64,000 nt of DNA from Streptomyces litmocidini (lineage in GTDB: Bacteria > Actinomycetota > Actinomycetes > Streptomycetales > Streptomycetaceae). The position numbers and the translations under genes were made by a program. Shown one piece after another: positions 25,974 to 33,004 of the stretch. Below the pieces are notes generated by a model that saw nothing but the letters and a program-made list of their open reading frames with translations, made no database searches and was not told the DNA's origin. Each line of letters starts with the position of its first letter. Within the stretch, counting starts at the first letter, position 1. Location: assembly GCF_014649755.1 (NCBI RefSeq), contig NZ_BMTQ01000001.1, positions 248,001 to 312,000 on the forward strand. Reading direction: 5' to 3'.

Positions 25974-26993
25974 TCACCTCGGCTGATCGAGCGGCTGCAT
26001 GAGCATGTCCGCGATGCGTTCCCTGGTCACCCGCTCGGCGCGGGAGGCGTGCTGGGTGAGGTAGAGCGCGTTGAGCAGCTGGTCGGTGGCGATGACCTCG
26101 CCCGGCTCGCGGTTCAGGAACCGCTGGACGAGGCCCTGTTCGCCCTCGCCGGCGACGGCGTCGCTCCCGAGGTGGGCCTCGATCATCGCGCCGAGCTGCT
26201 CCTCGCCGGGCGGTTCGAGCTCCAGCCGGATGCAGCGGCGCAACAGGGCGGCGGGGAAGTCCCGTTCGCCGTTGGAGGTGAGCACGATGAAGGGGAAGGT
26301 GGTGCAGCGGATCCGGCCGCCGTACACCGGCACCTTGCGGCCGTCGTCGCCGAGCACCTCGACGACGGGTTCCCGGTCGGCGATCCGCTCCAGCTCGGGG
26401 ATGGCGAACTCACCCTCCTCCAGCGCGTTCAGGAGGTCGTTGGGCAGGTCGAGGTCGCTCTTGTCGAGCTCGTCGATGAGCAGGACCCGGGGCTGCTCGG
26501 AGGGGAGCAGCGCGGTGCCGAGCGGTCCGAGCCGGATGTACGAGCCGATGCCGGCCGGGGCCGCGGCGGCGGAGCCGGGCGTCCCCGTCCGGGCGCGCTC
26601 CAGCTGGACGTCCTGGAGGCGGCCGATGGCGTCGTACCGGTAGAGGCCGTCCTGGAGGGTGGAGCGGCTGACGATGGGCCAGCGCAGCACGCGGCCGAGG
26701 CGCAGCTCGTGGGCGACGGCGTGCGCGAGGGTGGACTTGCCGGTGCCGGGGTTGCCGGTGACGAGGAGCGGACGCCGCAGGTACAGGGCGGCGTTGACCG
26801 CGTCGGTCTCGGCGGGCCGGGGGTGGTGGTTCTGGACGAGCCGGCGCTTGACGCCGAGCCGTCGGTCGGAGCCGGCGAGGGTGTCGTCGGCGCCGCCCGC
26901 GGAGAAGTCGCGCCAGGGCGGCGGGGCGGGCAGGCGCCGTATCTCGTCGTGCGGATGCCCGGCCCCACGGTAGATCCGCCAATCGTTCACCAT
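25974..26993 (-). CDS. MoxR-family AAA+ ATPase
   Basis: The 339-residue cytosolic AAA+ ATPase has Walker A TGNPGTGKST at about 79-88, Walker B RVLLIDELDKSDLDLPNDLL near 166-185, a sensor region FIVLTSNGERDFPAALLRRC with an arginine finger, and a C-terminal lid. MoxR ATPases act as chaperones on vWA-domain partners, and the next gene encodes a vWA-like protein. An ATG at 26993 and a GTG one codon later (26990, better spaced from AAGGAG) are alternative starts. It sits about 300 bases after the protease gene and just before the SAV_2336-type gene. Confidence 0.88.
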   Translation of the reverse strand: MVNDWRIYRGAGHPHDEIRRLPAPPPWRDFSAGGADDTLAGSDRRLGVKRRLVQNHHPRPAETDAVNAALYLRRPLLVTGNPGTGKSTLAHAVAHELRLGRVLRWPIVSRSTLQDGLYRYDAIGRLQDVQLERARTGTPGSAAAAPAGIGSYIRLGPLGTALLPSEQPRVLLIDELDKSDLDLPNDLLNALEEGEFAIPELERIADREPVVEVLGDDGRKVPVYGGRIRCTTFPFIVLTSNGERDFPAALLRRCIRLELEPPGEEQLGAMIEAHLGSDAVAGEGEQGLVQRFLNREPGEVIATDQLLNALYLTQHASRAERVTRERIADMLMQPLDQPR

Positions 26994-26999
26994 GAACTC

Positions 27000-27300
27000 C
27001 TTCTGGCTGTGGTGTGCTGGCCGCGCCCTCCGAACGTACTGCCCGGATCCCGCCCCTGCCGACCCCCGAACCGGTCGTCCGGAACGGGCCCGGGAGCCGG
27101 CGGGGACGCGGGGTGTCCGGGGGTGGGGCCGGGAGGCGGTGGGGACGCCGGGCGTCCCGGGCCGACGGCGAGAGACGGACTCGTGGGGCGTCCCGGGCCG
27201 GGAGCCGCCGGAGTCGCGGGGCGTCCGGAACCGGGCCCGGGAGCCGCCGGACTCACGGGGCGTCCCGGGCCGGGGGCGCGCTCGGCCGGACTCACGGGTC
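27000..27300 (-). repeat. Degenerate repeats between the protease and MoxR genes
   Basis: The gap of about 300 bases holds at least three altered copies of the sequence around the protease stop codon. On the plus strand the original reads GGCCGGACTCACGGGTCC at 27284-27301, and copies occur near 27247 (CCGGACTCACGGGGCGTCC), 27209 and 27173. In another minus-strand frame this region would encode Pro/Gly-rich units such as GRPVSPAAPGPG. No separate gene is called. Any MoxR promoter would be near 27000, but none is obvious. Confidence 0.65.
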
Positions 27301-29313
27301 CTCCTCGCCGAGCAGCGGCGGGGCCTCCAGACGGCCGGCGGGCGGCGGGCGGTCGGGCGGGTCGTACAGGACGGCGATGGTCTCGGCCCAGGCGAGGTCG
27401 GCCCGCTCCGGCGTCAGGGCGCGCAGGGCGCGGACGGGCTCGCCGAGTCCCTGGGCCGTGCGCGCGTCCGCGAGCATCCAGTCCGCCTCCACGTGGAAGG
27501 CCGCGCAGTCGGCGTGGTCGTGGGCGCCGGTCCGCCAGAGGGCCAGCGGGTGGCCGGCGGCCAGGGCCGCGTTCATCGCCATGAGCCCGTCGCCGCTGCC
27601 CACCGGACCGCAGTAGACGGGAACGGTGCCGCCCTGGGCCCCGCTGAGCCGCTCGTACGTCTTCGCCCAGGTCTCCCGGCGCACGCGCGGGGTGTGGGCG
27701 TCCGGGCCCGCGCCGGGCACCTCGGCGCGCAGCGGGACCGCGCGCAGCGGCCCTCGCTCGCCGGCCGCCCAGCGCTCCCGCCACTCGGGCGACGGCGGTC
27801 TGCCGTGGCGCCGGGCGTCCCTGATGACCACGACGCGGCGCTGCCCGAGGGTGGTGGCCCCCCACTCCTCGTCGGGGCCCTGCGGGGGTTCGAGCCGCCA
27901 GGTGTCGAGCGGCTCGTCGAAGAGCTCGCGCGGCAGCACCGCCTCCACGGAGGCCAGGTACGGCCCGTTGTCGCCGAGCCGGAGGGCCTCGGCGAGCGGC
28001 CCGCGCAGGATCTCCTTGAGCTCGGCCCGCTCGACGCCGCGGTCGTCGCCGTGGAGCGGGGTGACCATGTGGCCGTCGCGGAGCAGCTTCACCCGCCAGG
28101 GGTAGCGCCGGTCCCAGCGGGGCGTGTCGATCTCCAGGAGCACGTCCGCGCGTGCCCGGCGCTCGCGGACCTCCGCGACGCCGGAGCCGATCAGGTCGTC
28201 GATCTCCCGGCGGAGGAACGGCCCCGCGTCGACGGCCAGGTCGACGAGCCAGTCCCGGAAGGCGGTCGCGTCGCCCAGCCCGCCGGGGCGCCCGGAGACG
28301 CGCCGGACGACGTGGGCCGCGTACAGGAGGACGGCGTCGAGGCCGGGGTCGCCCGGATCGCTGCGGTCGGGCGCGCGCAGCCCGTACAGCAGGGCCGCGC
28401 CCTCGCTCCACGTGCGCGGGTCGTCCTCGAACGCGTCCGGGGTCGTGGTGTTCCTGATCCAGGCCTTGACCCGGTCGACCAGGTCCATGATCTCGCCGGG
28501 GTTGATCGGCGGCGGCAGGGCGGCGAGCCGTCCCCGCAGCCGGGTGCGCAGGCTCGGGCTCAACGGGTGCGGGCCGTCGAGCTTCTTCTGCGCGCGCGTC
28601 CAGTCGGACCCGTCCTCCAGCGACTTGAGGTAGTGGTCGAGGTGGTGACGGTCGTGGTCGCGCAGGGCCTCGGCCCAGAACCGGCCCCCGGGAGCGTCGT
28701 GCAGACGGCGCAGGGCGGTGAGGGGGACGAGGGCGCCCCGGTCGGACCAGCGCCCCTTGTTGAAGCCGATCACGGCGCCCTGGAGGTCGTCGACGACGGG
28801 GCCGCCGGAGCAGCCCTCGACGGGCAGCACCCCCTCCGTCACCAGGGCCTGGGCGTCGACGCCGCTGAGCCGGCCGTGGACCTGGCGGATGCCCAGCTCC
28901 CCGGTCTCCCGCGACCAGCCGTGCAGGCCGACCTCGGTGGTCCGGGCCGGAGGGCGCTCGGAGAGCAGGACGCAGGAGGCCCTGCCGGTGCCGGGCACGC
29001 GCACGAGCGCGACGTCGGGGAAGCCCCAGGGCTCGGGGCGCGCGTCGGGGTCGTCGGGCCGGGGCAGGGCGAGCACCACCGTGCCGATGGACCGGCGCGT
29101 GGACCTGCCGTCCTGCCAGGTGATGCCGACGGCCGGCTCCTTCCTCCACACCTCGCCACCCCCCTCGGCCACGACATGGGCGCACGTCAGCACCCAGCCG
29201 GGGGCGATGAAGAAGCCGGTGCCCCAGAACTGGTCGCCGTGCGGGTCATACCCGCCGTCGGGAGCGCCGATGCGTACGAGTGCGGGGCGCACGAGAGCGT
29301 CGAAGGCGCTCAT
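27292..29313 (-). CDS. Trypsin-like serine protease with VMAP-like C-terminal region
   Basis: The 673-residue protein begins with a chymotrypsin-fold protease domain without a signal peptide, so it should act in the cytosol. The triad is His46 (LTCAHVV), Asp100 (FPDVALVRV) and Ser169 (EGCSGGPVV, with Cys where Asp is usual). From about 210 the protein is mostly helical, and the C-terminal half (RRYPWRVKLLRDG, LPRELFDEPLDTWRLEPP, RRVVVIRDA, LALWRTG) resembles the vWA-MoxR-associated protein (VMAP) C-terminal domain. That family was proposed to form NTP-dependent conflict systems with MoxR and vWA proteins. The ATG at 29313 overlaps the stop of the preceding gene by four bases. Confidence 0.82.
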   Translation of the reverse strand: MSAFDALVRPALVRIGAPDGGYDPHGDQFWGTGFFIAPGWVLTCAHVVAEGGGEVWRKEPAVGITWQDGRSTRRSIGTVVLALPRPDDPDARPEPWGFPDVALVRVPGTGRASCVLLSERPPARTTEVGLHGWSRETGELGIRQVHGRLSGVDAQALVTEGVLPVEGCSGGPVVDDLQGAVIGFNKGRWSDRGALVPLTALRRLHDAPGGRFWAEALRDHDRHHLDHYLKSLEDGSDWTRAQKKLDGPHPLSPSLRTRLRGRLAALPPPINPGEIMDLVDRVKAWIRNTTTPDAFEDDPRTWSEGAALLYGLRAPDRSDPGDPGLDAVLLYAAHVVRRVSGRPGGLGDATAFRDWLVDLAVDAGPFLRREIDDLIGSGVAEVRERRARADVLLEIDTPRWDRRYPWRVKLLRDGHMVTPLHGDDRGVERAELKEILRGPLAEALRLGDNGPYLASVEAVLPRELFDEPLDTWRLEPPQGPDEEWGATTLGQRRVVVIRDARRHGRPPSPEWRERWAAGERGPLRAVPLRAEVPGAGPDAHTPRVRRETWAKTYERLSGAQGGTVPVYCGPVGSGDGLMAMNAALAAGHPLALWRTGAHDHADCAAFHVEADWMLADARTAQGLGEPVRALRALTPERADLAWAETIAVLYDPPDRPPPAGRLEAPPLLGEEDP

Positions 29314-29747
29314 GCGGTGCCATCGGCCGCCGGGCGCCGCTGCGGGACGATGCCGGGCCGTCGTTCCGCGGGCTCCGGCTCGGCGGAGCCGGGCGCGGAC
29401 TCCACCGCGTGCCCGGTGGGGCCCGGTTCGGTCCAGGTGAGGGAGACGTTCACGGAGGCCTTGCCCGCGCCGTCCGCGAGGACGCCGATCACCTTGCCGG
29501 ACTGCGCCGACAGTTCGATGCCGAAGCTGACGGCGACCTCCACCGGCCCCTGGGGGTCGAGGCCGGCGCGCAGGGAGCCGACGACTCCGCGCACCACGTC
29601 CGTGAGCCCGCCGGCCATCGAGACGACCCGGTCCCTGACCCCGGTGTCCTGGAAACCGCCGCCCCGCCCGAGTTCCTCCACGTCGCCGACCCGTGCCCAC
29701 ACGGGCGTGCCGTCGTCCAGCCGAATCCGAGCGATCCCGTGCGCCAC
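29310..29747 (-). CDS. CU044_2847/Trypco1-like protein
   Basis: The 145-residue protein reads as the small trypsin-co-occurring family (CU044_2847, Trypco1). It has an N-terminal beta-rich segment IARIRLDDGTPVWARVGD, a central VSMAGGLTDVVRGVVGSL helix and a strand pair VEVAVSFGIELSAQSGKVIG and ASVNVSLTW, then a disordered Pro/Glu tail. Such proteins sit next to trypsin-like or caspase-like effectors, and here the gene is coupled to the protease by a four-base ATGA overlap, so it is probably a partner or regulator of it. The start is the GTG at 29747. It is the first gene of the seven-gene set. Confidence 0.8.
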   Translation of the reverse strand: MAHGIARIRLDDGTPVWARVGDVEELGRGGGFQDTGVRDRVVSMAGGLTDVVRGVVGSLRAGLDPQGPVEVAVSFGIELSAQSGKVIGVLADGAGKASVNVSLTWTEPGPTGHAVESAPGSAEPEPAERRPGIVPQRRPAADGTA

Positions 29748-29846
29748 AGCGGCCCCCGCTCCCCGAAGCGATGTTGGATCCAGAAGGCTAATCGGTGGGG
29801 CTGACGGGCGACAGGGGACGTGAGGGGTACGGCCTATCCTGATCGC
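29748..29846. promoter_or_regulatory. Divergent promoter region, with a probable leaderless promoter for the DUF6104 gene
   Basis: On the plus strand TATCCT (29834-29839) ends seven bases before the ATG at 29847, where a -10 hexamer would place transcription start at or next to the start codon, and no ribosome site precedes that ATG. On the minus strand TAGCCT near 29783-29788 is a possible -10 for the seven-gene operon, but its -35 is weak. Both are eye calls. Confidence 0.45.
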
Positions 29847-30032
29847 ATGTACTTCACCGACCGTGGCATCGAGGAACTGGAGAAGCGGCGAGGCGAGGAG
29901 GAGGTCACCTTCGAGTGGCTCGCCGAGCAGCTGCGGACGTTCGTCGACCTCAACCCCGACTTCGAGGTGCCGGTCGAGCGCCTCGCGACCTGGCTGGCCC
30001 GTCTGGACGACGACGAGGACGACGAGGAGTAG
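29847..30032 (+). CDS. DUF6104 small acidic protein
   Basis: This 61-residue protein (starting MYFTDRGIEELEKRRGEEEV) is a short, very acidic helical protein widely conserved in Streptomyces as DUF6104, with the pattern FEWLAEQLRTFVDLNPDFEV and a terminal Asp/Glu run. The frame is open to 29820, but the ATG at 29847 is the conserved start and seems to be leaderless. The function is unknown. The conservation of length suggests a binding role rather than an enzyme. Confidence 0.85.
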   Translation: MYFTDRGIEELEKRRGEEEVTFEWLAEQLRTFVDLNPDFEVPVERLATWLARLDDDEDDEE

Positions 30033-30054
30033 GAGACGCGCCCGGCTGCGGGAC

Positions 30055-30172
30055 CGGCGGCCCGCTCGCCGCTCCCGCGGCCTGCCCCTGGCTCACCGCT
30101 CCCGCGGCCTGCCCCTGGCGCGCCACTGCCGCGGTCGGTCGTGGGCTCACCACTGCCCGGTCGGTCGTGGGC
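30055..30172 (-). repeat. Degenerate copies of the 3' end of the adjacent gene
   Basis: Directly after the stop codon (30173-30175, minus strand) the sequence repeats the end of the gene in altered form: units near 30147 and 30122 carry GGTCGGTCGTGGGC, and units near 30066 and 30092 share CCGCTCCCGCGGCCTGCCCC. The gene end itself reads CCGCTCCCGCAGCCGGTCGT on the plus strand. Confidence 0.7.
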
Positions 30173-30988
30173 TCACCGCTCCCGCAGCCGGTCGTGGGCG
30201 AGCCCGAGCGCGCCGTGCGCGACGAGCAGCGCGCCGGCCGTCGTCCAGCCGCCGCTGCGCCGGCCCGCGCCCCAGAGCAGCAGCGGCACCCCCGCGGCGA
30301 GCTGTGCCCCGCCCAGTGCGCGCGCCCCGGGGCCGCGCGGGCAAAGGCCGACGGGACCGCCCTCCGGACCGTCCGGCTCCGCCCGTACGGCGTCGCGCCA
30401 GCCGTGTCCTTCGAGCTCTTCGGCACCCCGGTCGAGGGCGGCGGAGCGGAGCCGGTCGGCGCTCTCGCCGGGGACGAGCCCGGCGGGCAGGGCGAGTCCG
30501 GCGCGGGCGAGGACGGCGACGACCCCGACGAGACGGGTGCGGGCGTCGGCGTCCGGGTCGGGCGCGGTGAGCGGTTCGAGCGCCTGCACGTCCAGGACGG
30601 GGTCGAGGGCGAGCCGGGCGGCGAAGGTGCTCATGGCCTCGTCCTCGCCGACGGGGGTGCCGTCCGCGAGCCAGGTGTAGCCGACCGTGCGGCGGAAGCC
30701 GGCGGCGAGCGTGAGGCCGGCGCGATCGCGGTCCCACCAGAGCGCGACGACGGGCCGGCCGCCGGCCGGGACGGCGAGGGCGGTGGCCCAGCCGGTGACG
30801 ACCCGCTCGACGGACTCCCCGCCGTGCAGCCAGGGCTTCCCCTCCGGTACGAGCACGGTCCACTCGGCGCCCGCGGGGGCGAGGAGCAGCGGTTCCCGGA
30901 GGAACCGGGCCGACGGCCGGACCTCCGGCGGCTCGCCGCGGCAGAGCAGGAGGGCTCCGGCGGAATGCGGTCCGGACGTCGCGTTCAT
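30173..30988 (-). CDS. Conserved hypothetical protein
   Basis: I do not recognise this 271-residue protein. The N-terminal two thirds looks like an alpha/beta domain with LALDPVLDVQALEPL and WTVLVPEGKPWLHGGE. The C-terminal part has Ala/Gly-rich hydrophobic stretches (VGVVAVLARAGLALPAGL, LAAGVPLLLWGAG, GALLVAHGALGLAH) that might be buried helices. There is no signal peptide, catalytic motif or metal site that I can name. The start is the ATG at 30988. It is divergent from the DUF4097/PadR operon and may share that regulated region. Confidence 0.6.
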   Translation of the reverse strand: MNATSGPHSAGALLLCRGEPPEVRPSARFLREPLLLAPAGAEWTVLVPEGKPWLHGGESVERVVTGWATALAVPAGGRPVVALWWDRDRAGLTLAAGFRRTVGYTWLADGTPVGEDEAMSTFAARLALDPVLDVQALEPLTAPDPDADARTRLVGVVAVLARAGLALPAGLVPGESADRLRSAALDRGAEELEGHGWRDAVRAEPDGPEGGPVGLCPRGPGARALGGAQLAAGVPLLLWGAGRRSGGWTTAGALLVAHGALGLAHDRLRER

Positions 30989-31069
30989 GGCCCCACGCTA
31001 GGGCAATTTGTCCGTGGATGACGGCATTCACCCTTCCCCTGTCAGGGGCGAATGAGGGATGAGTCAGGG

Positions 31070-31124
31070 TTGACTCCGCGAGGCCGCGATATATCGTGTT
31101 TTTCGAGAGACGCGATATGTTGCG
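31070..31124 (+). promoter_or_regulatory. Promoter and probable PadR operator of the DUF4097-padR operon
   Basis: TTGACT (31070-31075) and TATCGT (31092-31097) are spaced by 16 bases and look like a -35/-10 pair. Overlapping and following them are two copies of CGCGATAT (31085-31092 and 31111-31118), each inside an imperfect palindrome; CGATATATCG at 31087-31096 is perfect. AT-rich palindromes like this are typical PadR-type targets, and padR is in the operon, so autoregulation is likely. Confidence 0.65.
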
Positions 31125-31148
31125 TTGCCGATACGGGAGGTCAGCACC

Positions 31149-32024
31149 ATGACAGAGTGGTCCGTCACCGAGCCGACGAAGCTGGCTCCGGTCGACCCCG
31201 TGACGCTGCTGCAGGTCCGCATCGTCAACGGCACGGTGAACGTGGTGGGGACGGACGAGAGTTCCGCCCGTGTGGAGATCTCGGAGATCGAGGGCCCGCC
31301 CCTGATCGTGACGCAGGACGGCTCCACGCTGACCGTGACCTACGAGGACCTGCAGTGGAAGAGCATCCTCAAGTGGTTCGAGCGCAAGGAGTACCGGCGC
31401 CGGGCCGTCGTCTCCGTCGCCGTCCCCGCGGGTGTCGACGTCGAGGTGGGCGCGGTCGGCGCCGAGACGGTCGTCACGGGGATCAGAGGGCGTACGGAGG
31501 TGCGCGGCGTCACGGGCGACACCACCCTCCTCGGACTCTCGGGTCCGGTCCGGGCCGAGACCGTCTCGGGGAACCTGGAGGCCCAGTCGGTCACCGGCGC
31601 GCTGCGCGTCAACTCCGTGACCGGTGACGTGACGGTGATCGAGGGGTCGGGCTCCTCCGTGAAGGCCGACACCGTCAGCGGCGACATGGTCGTCGACCTC
31701 GACCCGGACCGGCTCGACGGACCGCCCGCCGACATCCGGCTCACCAGCGTCTCCGGCGAGGTCGCCATCCGGCTCCCGCACCCGGCCGACGCCCGGGTCG
31801 AGGCGAGCACCACGAGCGGCGCCGTGTCGAACGCCTTCGAGGACCTGCGGGTGGGAGGGCAGTGGGGCGCCAAGTCCATCACCGGCACCCTCGGTTCGGG
31901 CCGGGGGACGCTCAAGGCGACCACCGTCTCCGGATCCATCGCCCTGCTCCGCCGCCCCGAGTCCGAGGAGGACGGCGGCACCGCCCCCTCGTCCGCCCCC
32001 TCCGCGACCGGAAAGGTGCTCTGA
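31149..32024 (+). CDS. DUF4097 beta-solenoid protein
   Basis: The 291-residue protein has a DUF4097 (adhesin-like) domain of repeated short strands with the recurring pattern VRAETVSGNLEAQSVTGALR and VKADTVSGDMVVDL, predicted to form a right-handed beta-solenoid. There is no signal peptide or membrane segment. The ATG at 31149 has a GGGAGG ribosome site eight bases upstream. The gene ends one base before the padR start, so both are one operon. In Firmicutes and actinobacteria DUF4097 genes often sit with PadR or anti-sigma-type genes in envelope stress modules, but the role here is unknown. Confidence 0.85.
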   Translation: MTEWSVTEPTKLAPVDPVTLLQVRIVNGTVNVVGTDESSARVEISEIEGPPLIVTQDGSTLTVTYEDLQWKSILKWFERKEYRRRAVVSVAVPAGVDVEVGAVGAETVVTGIRGRTEVRGVTGDTTLLGLSGPVRAETVSGNLEAQSVTGALRVNSVTGDVTVIEGSGSSVKADTVSGDMVVDLDPDRLDGPPADIRLTSVSGEVAIRLPHPADARVEASTTSGAVSNAFEDLRVGGQWGAKSITGTLGSGRGTLKATTVSGSIALLRRPESEEDGGTAPSSAPSATGKVL

Positions 32025-32025
32025 G

Positions 32026-32925
32026 ATGCCGCCCGTCTTCGCCCACGGACGCCTCCGCCTCTACCTCCTCAAACTGCTCGACGAGGCCCCGCGCCACGGG
32101 TACGAGGTGATCCGGCTCCTGGAGGAGCGCTTCCAGGGGCTGTACGCCCCCTCGGCGGGCACGGTCTATCCGCGCCTCGCCAAGCTGGAGGCCGAGGGCC
32201 TCGTGACCCATGCCAGCGAGGGGGGCCGCAAGGTCTACTCGATCACCGACGCCGGCCGCGCCGAACTGGCCGGTCGCGGGGCCGAACTGGACGACCTGGA
32301 GCGGGAGATCCGCGAGTCGGTCTCGGAACTGGCGGCGGAGATCCGCGACGACGTGCGGGGCGCGGCCGGCCGGGTGCGCAGCGAGATGCGCGCGGCCGCG
32401 GGCCGGACCCGCGCGGCGGAACCCTCCTCGTTCGCCGAGGCCAGGGAGGAACTGCGCCGGGTCGGGCAGGAGTGGAAGCAGCAGGCCCGCGAGGCCCGTG
32501 AGGAGGCCCGCTCGGCACGCCGCCAGGCGAAGGAGTTCCAGCGGATCGCCCAGCAGGTGCAGGAGGAGGTCCAGGACCGGTTCTCACGGGGCGACTGGCC
32601 CAAGGGGGTCTGGGAGGGGATCTCGGGCATCACCGCCCAGCTCGGCGACCTGGTGACGGGCACGACCCACCCGAAGGCCGCGTCGCCGGAGTCGCCGTTC
32701 ACGAAGGCCCCGGCCGACGAGACGTCGGAGTGGGCGCGGGACGTGGCGGGCTCGGGCGACCCGGCCCGCGACCTCGACCGCCTCCTCGACCGCTTCCGCG
32801 ACGAGATCCGCGACGCGGCCCGCGACCACGGCGTCACCGAGTCGCAACTCGCCGAGACCCGGGGCCACTTGTCCGCTGCGGCAGCCCGGATCACGACCCT
32901 GCTCCGCCCGGACCGAAAGGCCTGA
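32026..32925 (+). CDS. PadR-family transcriptional regulator
   Basis: The 299-residue protein has an N-terminal PadR winged helix at about 5-80 (LRLYLLKLLDEAPRHGYEVI, SAGTVYPRLAKLEAEGLV, GRKVYSITDAGRAEL). It is followed by an unusually long charged coiled-coil region (LEREIRESVSELAAEIRDDV, AREAREEARSARRQAKEFQR) and a C-terminal helical part. Most PadR proteins have about 110-200 residues, so the extra 100 or more residues are notable and may sense or tether. The start is the ATG at 32026, one base after the DUF4097 stop. It probably represses its own operon at the palindromes near 31085-31124. Confidence 0.88.
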   Translation: MPPVFAHGRLRLYLLKLLDEAPRHGYEVIRLLEERFQGLYAPSAGTVYPRLAKLEAEGLVTHASEGGRKVYSITDAGRAELAGRGAELDDLEREIRESVSELAAEIRDDVRGAAGRVRSEMRAAAGRTRAAEPSSFAEAREELRRVGQEWKQQAREAREEARSARRQAKEFQRIAQQVQEEVQDRFSRGDWPKGVWEGISGITAQLGDLVTGTTHPKAASPESPFTKAPADETSEWARDVAGSGDPARDLDRLLDRFRDEIRDAARDHGVTESQLAETRGHLSAAAARITTLLRPDRKA

Positions 32926-33004
32926 GGAGCGACCGGGGGCGACCTGGGGGCCGCACCCCCCGGGGCCGGACCCTCAGCCCGGGTCCGACCCCGGCCGGGA
33001 CCCC

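Noticed and set aside
22847..26002. Plus-strand open frame of about 1050 codons opposite the SAV_2336-type gene
   Set aside because: It is Gly/Val/Arg-rich and domainless, and lies opposite a gene with recognisable motifs and a ribosome site.
26987..29185. A 732-codon minus-strand frame overlapping the protease gene in another frame
   Set aside because: Its translation is an Arg/Pro/Ala repeat typical of an off-frame read. Only the repeats after 27292 remain of interest and are reported as such.
18105..29747. Radical SAM maturase expected in an FxSxx-COOH locus
   Set aside because: No CxxxCxxC-bearing product is found in any frame of the operon, so it is not part of this window.
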